A DNA stretch of 64,000 nt. Source: Urophycis tenuis. Lineage: Eukaryota > Chordata > Actinopteri > Gadiformes > Phycidae. Positions within the stretch are counted from its first letter, which is position 1. Each line of letters opens with the position of its first letter. Below the pieces are notes generated by a model that saw nothing but the letters and a program-made list of their open reading frames with translations, did not search any database and was not told the DNA's origin. Positions 47,851-60,160 of this stretch are shown here, piece after piece. The translations under genes and the position numbers were made by a program. Location of the stretch: NCBI GenBank assembly GCA_036785325.1, contig JAXIVH010000163.1:238830-302829 (forward strand), written 5' to 3'.

Positions 47851-48845
47851 ATTTAGACGTGCACGGTGGTAATGTGTTCAGGGCGGGTCGGGGGCCGTCT
47901 GCCCAGAGTCCCCCCCCCCACGCCTCGTTCACCCCAAAGCTGTCACTATGGGTAACTGGTGCCATTAATGAAAGTCATTGGATTGTCTAAAAGCAGAAGG
48001 ACAACAATGAAGTGGATGGGCTCAAACCAAAAAACAAAAAAGTCTTATTCCAAAGTGTTGCAAGACATGACATCACATCTGGCACACAACAGGGTGCAAC
48101 TCATCGCGTAAGGCTACGGATACTACTTAGCTGTATTGAGTCTGCTGGAGCCAAACAAACAAAGCCTGCCTGGATTGTCTCACACTGGACTCCTCTAAAC
48201 TGGCACTCGAAGTCCATCTTTGTTGTTGGGTTTGTTTTGTATCGAGACTGATGCATTTGGCCGTGTCTCTGACATGCCGGGATTTAAGCTAATGAGTGTG
48301 GTGGGTTAATGGCTGCCACACACACTAAAGCTAGCTTGGCTAACACCAGCTAAGGCGTTGCCCAACCAGAAATCCCCCCGCCAACCCCCCCCCCTCCCCC
48401 AGGCAGAGACCATTATCTCCATTGCTGCCCCAGCTGAGGGGATAAAATCCTTTTTAATTCCATCTTGCTCTTGTGCACATCAAGGGTCCCCCTAATTAGC
48501 CCACTGTGGGGCTCTTTGAGATGAAAGAGTGGTTCCTGAGTTCTGTGAGCATAATGCTAATACATTAACTTTTTTTTTTCTTTCTTTTTTGCATGTTGCT
48601 TATCTCGATTCCGCATCCACCGAGGCCACCGACTCTTTGTAATACAAACAGGGCCGCGCGTCTGCCGTGTGTGTCATCTCAAAAGAGGCACAATAGCTCT
48701 GAATGGATTCCCTTTGTTTCATCCCAGACCCACAGTGGGTTTTTTTTTTTTCTATTAGAAAAACGAGTCTGCTTTGATGTGATTTGTTCAGAAAAAAAGC
48801 CTTTATTGAACCTTTGTTGAAACCTTTGTACCGGAGATGTCAACG

Positions 48846-48847
48846 CG

Positions 48848-48885
<38 letters not shown>

Positions 48886-48938
48886 GTGTGTGTGTGTGTT
48901 GCGTGTGTATGTTTGTGTGTGTGTGTGTGTGTGGGGGC

Positions 48939-48977
<39 letters not shown>

Positions 48978-48998
48978 GCGTGTGTGTGTGTGTGCTGC
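48846..48998. repeat. Interrupted (TG)n array beside an acceptor
   Basis: About 150 bases of TG with TGC and GGGGCG interruptions. It ends about 25 bases before the AG of the exon at 49025. Confidence 0.95.
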
Positions 48999-49024
48999 GT
49001 GCATATGTATGCATGCGTACACAG

Positions 49025-49118
49025 GGGTTACTACATTGTGGTGGTCCCCCTGAAGAAGCAGCGGGCCGGCAAGTTCTTCAAACCGTGGGACAACCCGGAC
49101 GAGATGAACCTGGAGGAG
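49025..49118 (+). CDS. ptprd: ptprd exon: membrane-proximal region, part 2
   Basis: 94 bases, phase 2 to 0. Reads (R)GYYIVVVPLKKQRAGKFFK, then PWDNPDEMNLEE. GYYI.VVPLKK and PW..PDEM.L.E are family-conserved. The region between a (TG)n array and the acceptor acacag has no real pyrimidine tract. Confidence 0.95.
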
Positions 49119-50746
49119 GTAAGTCCTCACCGCGCTTCAGAAGCCCCCCAATGGGCTGGTGGGGCTGGGGGTGGGGGGGACAACACGGGCAACAGAACCA
49201 TCCATTTGCATGTTAGGAATCCGCGCGGTATGCGCACTCGAGTGGCGGGCAAAGTACAAAACTGACTGTTAGCGGTGGCGTGGCGTGGGGCGTGTGGGGT
49301 GTGGGGGGGGGGGGGGGGCTCACTGATTGCGGCAAACAGCGGCGGAGAGCATTCCCCTCGTATGAAAGTGGGCGCATGGAGTAGCGGTGGAGTGTGCTCG
49401 GTGGCTCGCTACACCCCCCCCCCCAGCACCTCCCGTCTGCGCGTCTCTGCGTGGTAATTACATGAAGAGCCACATCAGGTCTTGCCGTCCCTGCACTCGT
49501 TCCTGGGGAACGAAATTAGGGAGAGGCTAAGCCGCTGGTTATGGACAAAAGCCCTCGACAACTTTTCTATTTAACCACCCGAGATAATTCGCCGGCATGT
49601 GCGCGCGCACGTGTGTGTGTGTGTGTGTGTCACGTCTGTGCTCCAATGGGCTTGCAGCTTTTACGGAACTATTTGGCAAACGCGCCTTTTGTTCTGATCG
49701 TATCGCCACGCGTATTTCTTTACATATGGCGTCGTGCCGTCTTATATGTACGAGCAAACGTGGAGGTCACAAAGAGGTACGCTATAGCGTGGCGTACACA
49801 CCCCTCCTGAAATGCGGTGCTACGGTACGGCGAGCGAAACATCTGTGAGTCTGTTGTTAGCGCGGGGGGGGGGGGGGGGGGGGGGGTTAAGCTAATTTCA
49901 GAGTTGTTAAACATGGCGTGAATGATGAAGGCCGCATTGTGTCTCATGCGGACTCTGGGTTTAATGGCGTCTGACCACGAGCACATGTCCGCGAGCTTTT
50001 GCCCGGCGGCCCGCAAAGAAGTCCTACTGTCAGAATTTATTTGTTTGTCAATATCAGCACTCACCTTTTCACAACTTTTTTTTCCCAAGGGCAGCTAGAT
50101 TTAACTGTGTTGACAGGGGAAATGATTGAAGACATTGATTGAGGACCTACAGGCCCGGAGCAAAAACAGAGCACACATAGGAACACACACACACACACAC
50201 TCTCACACTCACACACAGTGCTCGTACACACACACACACACTGTAGTCATTCACGCGGCTGCACACATACACACACACACACACCCGTCCATACACATTC
50301 AGAGAGGGCGAACAATGTACTGAGATGGACTCGCACTAGATGCTGTTTGTGTAAAAATGAAATCATGGCTGTCCAGGTCGGTCTGTACACTGGCTACTCA
50401 AAGGGCAGTGTACACACATTATCAGAGCCTGCATAGGGCCCCATCACTTGCACTGCTACTTATATACTGTAATCATGTTGTGAACGCATGCAATCCATTA
50501 AGCTATAATGCATGTATAGCTCCAGACACACACACACACACACACACACACATGGGTTGTGAGTCAGATATTATATTCTGACTCACATTGTATCAGATAT
50601 TAGTGTGTACCGTGTTGTCGTCGCGTGCCAGGCTTTGTTTCACAAACCGCCCGCCGGATCGATCGCTTCCACCCGCCAGACGCTCAGCAGCCAGGCCAAA
50701 GGGGGTTGGTCGATTAACCCCCCCCCGTGATGTGTACTCCCTCCAG
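49119..50746. other. Intron with CA arrays and G runs
   Basis: G runs near 49305-49318 and 49863-49886, (TG)n at 49611-49630, and CA arrays at 50182-50283 and 50525-50551. No gene. Confidence 0.8.
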
Positions 50747-50956
50747 CTGCTGAAGGAGATCAACCGGACGAGCCGAGGCCTGCGCTTCCAGAGGCAGACG
50801 GAGCCCCGGGCCTACATCGCCGCCTACTTCAAGGACCTGCCGGCGGAGTTCACCCTGGGCGACGCCAAGGCCTACGGGGACTTTGAGAACAAGCAGCTGC
50901 AGAGCGGCCACGAGTACATCTTCTTTGTGCTGGCCATCCTGGAGATGTCGGAAAAC
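50747..50956 (+). CDS. ptprd: ptprd exon: membrane-proximal region at the usual furin site
   Basis: 210 bases, phase 0 to 0. Starts LLKEINRTSRGLRFQRQTEP, then RAYIAAYFKDLPAEFTLGDA, and ends LAILEMSEN. In PTPRD, PTPRS and PTPRF a polybasic furin motif (RKRR-like) follows LLKEI or its equivalent, where the precursor is cut into two chains. Here that stretch has only the minimal R-x-x-R forms RTSR and RFQR, and an NRT glycosylation sequon. YIAA.F..LP..FTLGD and NKQLQSG.EY.FFVLA are otherwise conserved, so the exon is under constraint. Confidence 0.95.
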
Positions 50957-52977
<2,021 letters not shown>

Positions 52978-53138
52978 ACAATGTACGCCACCAGTCCCTA
53001 CTCCGATCCCGTCGTGTCAGCCGACATCGACCCCCAGCCAATCGTGGACGAGGAGGAGGGGCTCATCTGGGTGGTGGGCCCTGTGCTGGCCGTGGTCTTC
53101 ATCATATGCATCGTCATAGCCATCCTCCTCTACAAAAG
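52978..53138 (+). CDS. ptprd: ptprd exon: transmembrane helix
   Basis: 161 bases, phase 0 to 2. Reads TMYATSPYSDPVVSADIDPQ, an acidic DEEEG, then the hydrophobic helix at about residues 29-51 of the exon (LIWVVGPVLAVVFIICIVIA followed by ILL), ending YK plus ag. The transmembrane segment is nearly invariant in type IIa phosphatases. Acceptor ttccacag, donor gtgagg. Confidence 0.97.
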
Positions 53139-55627
53139 GTGAGGACACGGCACGGCCTCCGCGTGCAGACGCGCAAGGAGAACGAAAACGACGCGACTGC
53201 GCCGATTGTGACGGCGGCGTTTTGTTAGACGGGGCCCGCAGTGCGGTCGGCGCAGAAGTGACTGAAAGGGAAGAGTGAACGTGTGTAATACACGGAATGC
53301 AAAGTGGACATTTTTTACGTGTCACTCGGCATATGCGCCCCGCCGCAACGTTCGCCGACAAACAGAAAAACACTCAGTGGACAGTAGAATGCATCAGATG
53401 CAAATCTTGCGAGCGCACACAACACGATAATTCTCTCTCGCCGGGAGGAATATTCACAGTCCCAAGACTCCTTCCTACCTGTCACGCACGCACGCACACA
53501 TACGCACACACACACACGCGGACGCGGTCTCTGAATTTCAAACATAAACACGGCGCCGACAGAATACAAACCCGAGGCACCGTAGCCAACAGGCTTGCAG
53601 TAAGGTACATTTCACAGCAAATCAAAACTCGTATTTTAGTTTTGCGCGGGGGGGGGGGGGGGTGTTCTCATCCATGTATCACTCTGGCGTGGGAACGCCC
53701 GGGACCGACTCTCTGCTTCATGTCACCGTGCAGCTTAAAGGCCCCTCGGGCCCCCGCCGAGTTGATGCTCTGGCCCCTCCACCTCCTCTCTGTCACCCCC
53801 CCTCCAACACCCCCACCACCACCACCACCACCACCACCACCACCCTTCCACCTCCCTCGCCACTGGCCATCCACACACAGACACACACACAGATCCTAGC
53901 TCGTCCACCGCTTTTGTGCAGACACGCAAGCATGGACACCGGCGCGCGTACGGCTGTGGCGTGCACACACTTAGGGTGTGGTCTCACATGCATTGCAGAG
54001 GTTGTATAGCCGCCGCCCCTTTCGCCCCTTTCGCCCCCCTTCGTTCTAGCTCGGAAGGATAACGCCAATTGCTGTGGTTTTGGCTGAGATGGCCACTGAT
54101 GTTGGCGAGTGATGAATCAAAACAGTGTTGCGTTTTTTTTTTTTTTTTTTTTGCGGAGCCCCGTTTTCCCGACGCACGGGCGGAAAAGAAAGAATAAATA
54201 AAGTATATTTGCTTCAAAGATTTCAAAGCACTACTTCACGGTGAGATTGATCCGCATGTTATTCCTGAATTGGATATCTCTTAAGGGTGATGGGTTTTTT
54301 TTTTTTTCATTTGAAGGGAAAGAACACACTTTCGTTTCGATGGCAACATCATGAAAATCATTTGAAAAAAAAAAACATCTCCACAAGCAAATCTTGGTTG
54401 CACCTGAGACAAAACGGGTGTTTTCTAAGACACAACAGAAACCACCGAGGGGGGGCGGGGGGGTGGGGGGGGGGGGTGGTTTGCCTCTGAAGTGTAGCGT
54501 TACTAATCTCATTCGCGTGCAAACCCAAAGGCCGTGATCGCCCGTTGTTTCTATCTCGAGTAAATCACATTTCCCAGCCCCTCGCCGTAAAAGAATCACA
54601 ACCCAACGATAAATGGGCGGAAGAGCTCGGATCTGAAGGAGCGCAAAATGCAGCCATCTTTCCCCCACCCCCGTTCCGCGGGAAAGATCGTAAACTAACA
54701 ACAACTAAAGTTTCACCTATTTTTTTTTTTCTTGCTAACCACATGGAGCAGCAAACCTGACAGGTAAGACTGATGGAAAGAAGGGGGAAATAACATGTCC
54801 TGTTCCTGCCTGGCAGTGTTTCACATTACCAAAAGGAAAACAAAAAAAAAACAAAAAAAAGATTGGATGGACCTGAAATTGACCTCCCCTGTTGCGTTTG
54901 AGAACACCTCATCAAGCCAAATCATAACGTCAAATTGCTGGAAACCTTAAGAGCGATCGCCATGGCGATACGTCTTTGGCTTTATCTCCTCCTCGAGCGA
55001 CTCCCGAGCCACATGCAATCTGATCTGATGAACTTTGCACGCTGTGTCCTCCTGCATGCTATCTATCTCCCATGCCGCGCTTATGAGCTTGTGTGCCTGA
55101 AAGACGAAATCATGGCTTGCCTAAACAATTCACGACACAACTTTTTTTTTTTTCCCCCCTAATAACCCGAGTCCCACAATCACCACGGACATATTATCAT
55201 ATTCCCCTCCCCGGTGTAACTCAATCACCGGCTCCAATGCAATTAACTGCGCTGTTAATTGCGGTTGGAAGGTGGCATGTGATTAATAGCCAGTGAGGTA
55301 AACAATACACCCCCCACCCCCAAGAAAAACGTCTCACATCACCTCAGGAGCGTGAGAGAGGTCTGTGTGATCGTATGTTGGATGCTGGTTCTCCTCCATG
55401 GAGGAGGAAACCCTTAATGGACAGAACGAGCACGTTCTGGCCTCAAGGGTCCCTAAGGTACCCGCGTCTAGCCAAATGTCCCCCCCCCCCCCCCCCCCCC
55501 CGGCCGCCAGCCGTCGTCGGCGGGTAACAACACGCGGCGATGCCTCGGTAGACACAAAGGGGGGGCGGGCTTCCATCGCCTCACAAAGGGCCGCGGTCGT
55601 GTAAGCCTTTCGGCGCCATGCTTTCTA

Positions 55628-55692
<65 letters not shown>

Positions 55693-56614
55693 GTGCGCTT
55701 CCATCTTCATTCTGCTGGGGTTCTCCCACCCGTTGGCTGCTATGAGCGTGCTGGAGGGAGTGATGTCATTTCTAGGGACGCACCGGGTTTTTTTTTTTTT
55801 TTTCTTTTTCTTCTTTAGTTACTCTCTGTGGTCACCTGAAGCAAGAGAGAGAGAGAGCCACTTGCAATTGATTGCGCTCTCTCGTAACGAGCTTTTTTTT
55901 TTCTGCATGCCGGAATTCATTAGTGCCACGGCGTTCATGTGGTCACATTCATGGTGACGAGGGGCTGCTGATTGCTTTCATAAGATGTAATTTAATATCA
56001 TACAGCAATCATGAAATAATGGACATAAAAAAAAAATATATATATAATTACATGAAATAAAGCTGCAACAAGCCATTTAATTTGTTAATTTAGCCCTTAC
56101 TCTAATATGCCTTTCATGCACACTACACACTTGTGTGGTGTCTAAATGCCTCTAAATTGAATTGGTTAAGAAGTCACATTAATTCACACCAACTATGGTC
56201 ATCACAATATATATTTTAATCAAGTAAGACAATGTATTTCTACTTGCCACAAGACTTTGTTCACCAAGCTGAGAAAGTAGTTTGTATTTCTGGCCATCGG
56301 AAATGAACAGCTTCTTTGAAATACCACATTTTTGTGGTTGGCGGTGAAGTGGGACGAATTAGACAAGCTGAATTTACGGCATTAATCTATTATTCTGCAA
56401 TGTTGGTGTGGGCCCATTACGCAGACAATATAGGCTGGTCTCTTCCCAAACAAGCATATGCATCCATCTAATGAGGCTATATGAAATCATTTTAGTATTG
56501 CATCCTTCCAAATGACCTTCAAGCTTAACTCACCAAATATCAAAGAGTGTATGAGCTTAACTTTTTAAACCTAAAAGTACCTTTTGTCAAATAACTTGTG
56601 CTGTCCTCCGACAG
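53139..56614. other. Intron after the transmembrane exon
   Basis: G run 53647-53663, CAC triplets 53811-53843, T and G runs near 54127-54470, C run 55483-55501, (TG)n 55632-55696. 55900-56600 is AT-rich and repeat-poor. No gene. Confidence 0.8.
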
Positions 56615-56728
56615 GAAAAGGGCAGAATCCGAAGCTAGAAAGGAAGCCTACCCAACAGGCAAGGAAATGCCTCACATCATCCGACTGACCCTGTGGAACT
56701 CCGCCGTCTCAACTTCCAAACGGCCCGG
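56615..56728 (+). CDS. ptprd: ptprd exon: juxtamembrane segment, with one-base frameshift
   Basis: 114 bases between acceptor ccgacag and donor gtaaga. It enters in phase 2 and reads KRAESEARKEAYPTGKEMP. The conserved continuation (S)HHPTDPVELRRLNFQT lies in the next frame over, from about 56672. One base is missing between the Pro codon and the Ser codon (cct-ca where cct-tca is expected). In the correct frame the exon ends QTAR in phase 0. As given, the reading frame would break; an assembly error in a short T run is the most likely cause. The segment links the membrane to phosphatase domain D1. Confidence 0.88.
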
Positions 56729-57429
56729 GTAAGAACCATCACTCATGTCCATCAAGGCCTCCCATACGCACCGGGAACGTAATTACCCGCCTACACAATG
56801 CCTATCAATCTCGCTCTCTCTCTCTCTCCCTCCTTTTTATTCTTACACAAACACAAATACTACAACGCACTCTCCAAAGTTTGACTCGAGTGACGAGGCG
56901 AGCCACTCCCTACTCTGTTGTTGTTTCACAAACACCCACACGGCGTTGGAACCTGACGTCCATTTTAGCCAGCAGCCGCAGCTAGCCGGGAGCAAGCTAG
57001 CCAGGAATAGGTGGAGTCGATAGCCTGTACTGCTCTGACACGCTCTGGGGCCTGTAACTGGCAGTGTGGTCACTGCCAGCTACCCATCACCCCCAGCTAC
57101 TTGGGAGTGTAAGGGGAGAGTTTAAAGGGCAGAAATGCAAGGTTTGCAAAATTGCAGTGACTCACAGCATCAAACCCATGTGGTGCAAGGGGTCGTCCAG
57201 GTCATCTCTCTTCCTGTCAGGCTTTCGATGGACTCCCGAGACCGCCCGGGGTGAAATGATCGCCCCGCGTCCGTTGCCGGAATGCAGCGGGCACTACGAA
57301 GCCCGGAAGTGAACAACCGCAAGTGTCACTTCTTTTGTGTCAACGCAGGGGGGCTGATGGCCATGCGAGGCTTTGCGAACGTCAGTGGTCCACTCTCGGG
57401 CCGGACCTTTTTTGGTACGGACGTGAGCT

Positions 57430-57468
<39 letters not shown>

Positions 57469-58391
57469 TCGCCATCATCTCGGGGGGCCCCCCCCCTGTC
57501 ACGCGGCATACTCTGGTCGACGAGGTGGGGCCCGGGTCGCGGTCCCCATTTATTTATCTGGCGGAGAAGGCTGCTCGCCGACCACGGCGCGCTGCCGAAA
57601 GGCGGCCCGCCCCGACCGCCGCGGGCGAGGTGCGTTGACATACGTGGCGGCGTTCACGGGGCTGTCAATCACGTAACATCCCCCAGTCGTGTTGTTTTCC
57701 AGGTCAGCGCGGTGTCAGGAGGAGGAGGATGCGTTATGCCCCCAGCCTCTGCGGACCCGTAGCGTGTTCTTGGGGTTTTTTTATTGTTTCGTAAAATGAT
57801 GATGCATCTTTATGAAAGCCTTCGGTTAGCCACCGCCAATGTTACATTACAGACCAGTGTCAACCGGCTTCCGTGAGAGGGTGTCTCAGCCGCCTCTCCA
57901 GCCGGCCATCACAGCCCACCCACCCACCTGGGTGGTTACCTCAATTACCCCTCGTTATCCCGGTCAAAAACATTTCCCCCCCACCCCCCCTGCCTCCTCT
58001 TAAGCCCCCTGAAGAGGGTGCTCCATTACCCCGCACTTCCACCCTCCCGCCACCGCCCGCCCCTCTTTTGACAGGGTGGGGGGCAATTTTCATCTTGAGG
58101 ACACTTGATGTTTGAACGACGAGACGTGGCAAAAATGGCCACAGTGCGTTGTCCCTCACCCTCCCCGCCGCCTCCGCCACCTCCACCAGCACCTCCACCA
58201 GCACCTCCACCACCATTGGTTGAAATGGAATTTTGAGTGGTGGGGCTGCAGTGTGAGTGGGAAGGTAAGAGAGAGAGAGAGAGAGCTTCACTTTTTCCAT
58301 TAGGCTAATGTTTCGGCTCGGCGCTCTTGGCGCCCGAAGATGGAGCGGCCGTCGTGTTCATCAGGCATCAGGCACCTCACACCCCCCACCT

Positions 58392-58429
<38 letters not shown>

Positions 58430-59228
58430 ACCCCCGAAAATGTCGCATTGTCAGGAAAATCGTCACCGGCTTCAGAAAAAACGGTGGGGGGCGCGGCTCA
58501 GGAATGTGTGTTGGTTGCCGAGCGACGACCCCCCGGGGCCCCACCCCACACCGCCACCACCCCACCCACCACCACCCGGCCCCCCCCGTCCCCGGAGTGT
58601 CTCGGAAGAGGCCCACTCAGCGCTCCCTCTCACAAGCGGCGCCTCAGGCATTGTTTGAACCTGCATAAACCGAGCGCCTGCCCTTGGGGCTGGTGGCGGT
58701 TGGCGGGGGAGGGGGTCTCGCCCCAGCCCACCTCGGCGCCGAGCACACGCAAGCACGTTCCCTTATGAGCGTCTCAATTCCGCCAATGTCAATGTCGCGC
58801 CTCGTCAAAGTCAGGAGCCGAATGAACACGCCGGCCAGGGGAACTTTGTGCTGGCGGAGGAGGAGAGGGACAGGCTGCCGGGGGAGGGGGGGGGGGGGGT
58901 AACCAGAACAAGTGACTCTGCTGGTTGGCGAGACGACGGCGCCGGTGGTGGCGATGACTTTGCATGTCTTCACCCCCCCCCCCCGTGAGCGTTTGGTCCG
59001 CTCTATGGGCAAAGAGAGGCCCCCGGGGCCGAGCTTGTGGCATGGTGATGTGATGGTGTGTGCTACTAATATCACATGTAGAGCGTAGTCCTGGACCGTT
59101 TCCAGCCACTTCCTGCCCTGCGTTTTGGGGGGGGCGAGGGGCGGGGGGTAGGGGCGGGGTTAAAGAAATGATAGTCCTCACTGTGACCTCTGCAACCTTT
59201 TTTATTTACACCGCCGTTTCCTCCACAG
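56729..59228. other. Intron with G37 and C37 homopolymers
   Basis: A pure G run of 37 (57430-57466) and a pure C run of about 37 (58393-58429) lie about 930 bases apart. The rest is CpG-rich for an intron, with CCACC repeats and further G/C runs near 58880 and 58974. No coding region could be supported. Confidence 0.85.
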
Positions 59229-59271
59229 GTCTGGGTGCGGCCCGGTTACCCCAGTAACCTCCATTTGTCAA
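59229..59271 (+). CDS. ptprd: ptprd optional-type juxtamembrane exon
   Basis: 43 bases between acceptor ctccacag and donor gttagt. Read in phase 0 to 1 it gives VWVRPGYPSNLHLS plus one base. GYPSNLH.SS matches the optional insert SDDSGYPGNLHSSS known before the MASHPPIP segment of PTPRD. It links in frame to QTAR of the exon at 56615 and to S-MANHPPIP of the exon at 60063. The first half is diverged from the insert I recall. The length of 43 rather than a multiple of 3 means skipping would shift the frame. Confidence 0.68.
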
Positions 59272-59931
59272 GTTAGTTGGTCTTGTTTATACATTTTGAC
59301 ATGATTTTTTTTTTTTTTTTTTTTGGTTTTTGGTAATTTTTTGTTTTATTTTCCCAAACTTTTATTTCTTCCCTTCTTCTCCCTTTTATTTTCCTGCTTA
59401 GCCTTGTACCCCCCTCCCCCCACCCCTCCCCCACCCTCACACACCACCATGTTATCAACCCCGGTGTCAGTCCCATGGCATCACAGGAGGCGGAGTTTGA
59501 AATGACCCACCGCGACGCTGTGTCATTACTCAAAGCAAACGTCGCCACACCCGGCCTCACGACGTCCACTCTATATTATTTACCTGTTCTTCATCCGCTG
59601 TTGGTTTTTGGTTGTTTTTTATGTTTGTTTTTTTTTGTTTTTTTCAGTTTGTGTCGTCGCCGTCGTCGTCACTCGTCGTGTTGTGTCCCGTCACGCTGAC
59701 CACTCCCCTCCCCCCCCCTCCCCCCGTCTGTCCGTCCGTCTGTCTGTCTGTCCGTCTGTCCAACCACTGCTTTCGGTGTGAATAACATTCCTTCCCTCAG
59801 CAGTGAGGAGAGCTCCCCCCGTTGCGCGCGATGACCTCTCTTCGGCTTCTGTCATCTCCTCTTTACGAGCATGCCCACTGCTTTGAGTGACCAAACTAGC
59901 CTAACCAGTTCCACTCTGCCATCCTTCCGTT

Positions 59932-59968
<37 letters not shown>

Positions 59969-60062
59969 CACACACACGAGCCGCGCGTTCCTCAGTGATG
60001 CAGCACCGTTGCGAGCGGCGTGGCTAACAGGCGGTTGCTCTGGTTCTGTGTTGATCCGACAG
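59272..60062. other. Intron, T-rich then CA repeat
   Basis: T run 59306-59324, CTGT/CCGT repeats 59728-59760 and (CA)n 59935-59966. No other gene. Confidence 0.8.
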
Positions 60063-60160
60063 GCATGGCCAACCACCCTCCCATCCCCGTCATGGACCTG
60101 GCCGACCATCTGGAGCGCCTGAAGGCCAACGACAACCTCAAGTTCTCCCAGGAGTACGAG
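60063..60160 (+). CDS. ptprd: ptprd exon: juxtamembrane wedge region
   Basis: 98 bases, phase 1 to 0. Reads (S)MANHPPIPVMDLADHLER, then LKANDNLKFSQEYE. HPPIP..DLA.H.ERLKANDNLKFSQEYE is the conserved lead into phosphatase domain D1, and LKANDNLKFSQEYE is the PTPRD form. Acceptor gatccgacag, donor gtaggg. Confidence 0.96.

Larger units (their letters stand above)
47288..49024. other. Intron with two SINEs and a TG array
   Basis: Two tRNA-derived SINEs in the same orientation lie at 47375-47645 and 47649-47850, and a (TG)n array at 48846-48998 ends about 25 bases before the next acceptor. The remainder is unique. Confidence 0.9.

Noticed and set aside
59800..59870. Second optional juxtamembrane exon after cctcagcag
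   Set aside because: No similarity to known inserts, no good donor in phase, and the exons at 59229 and 60063 already join.
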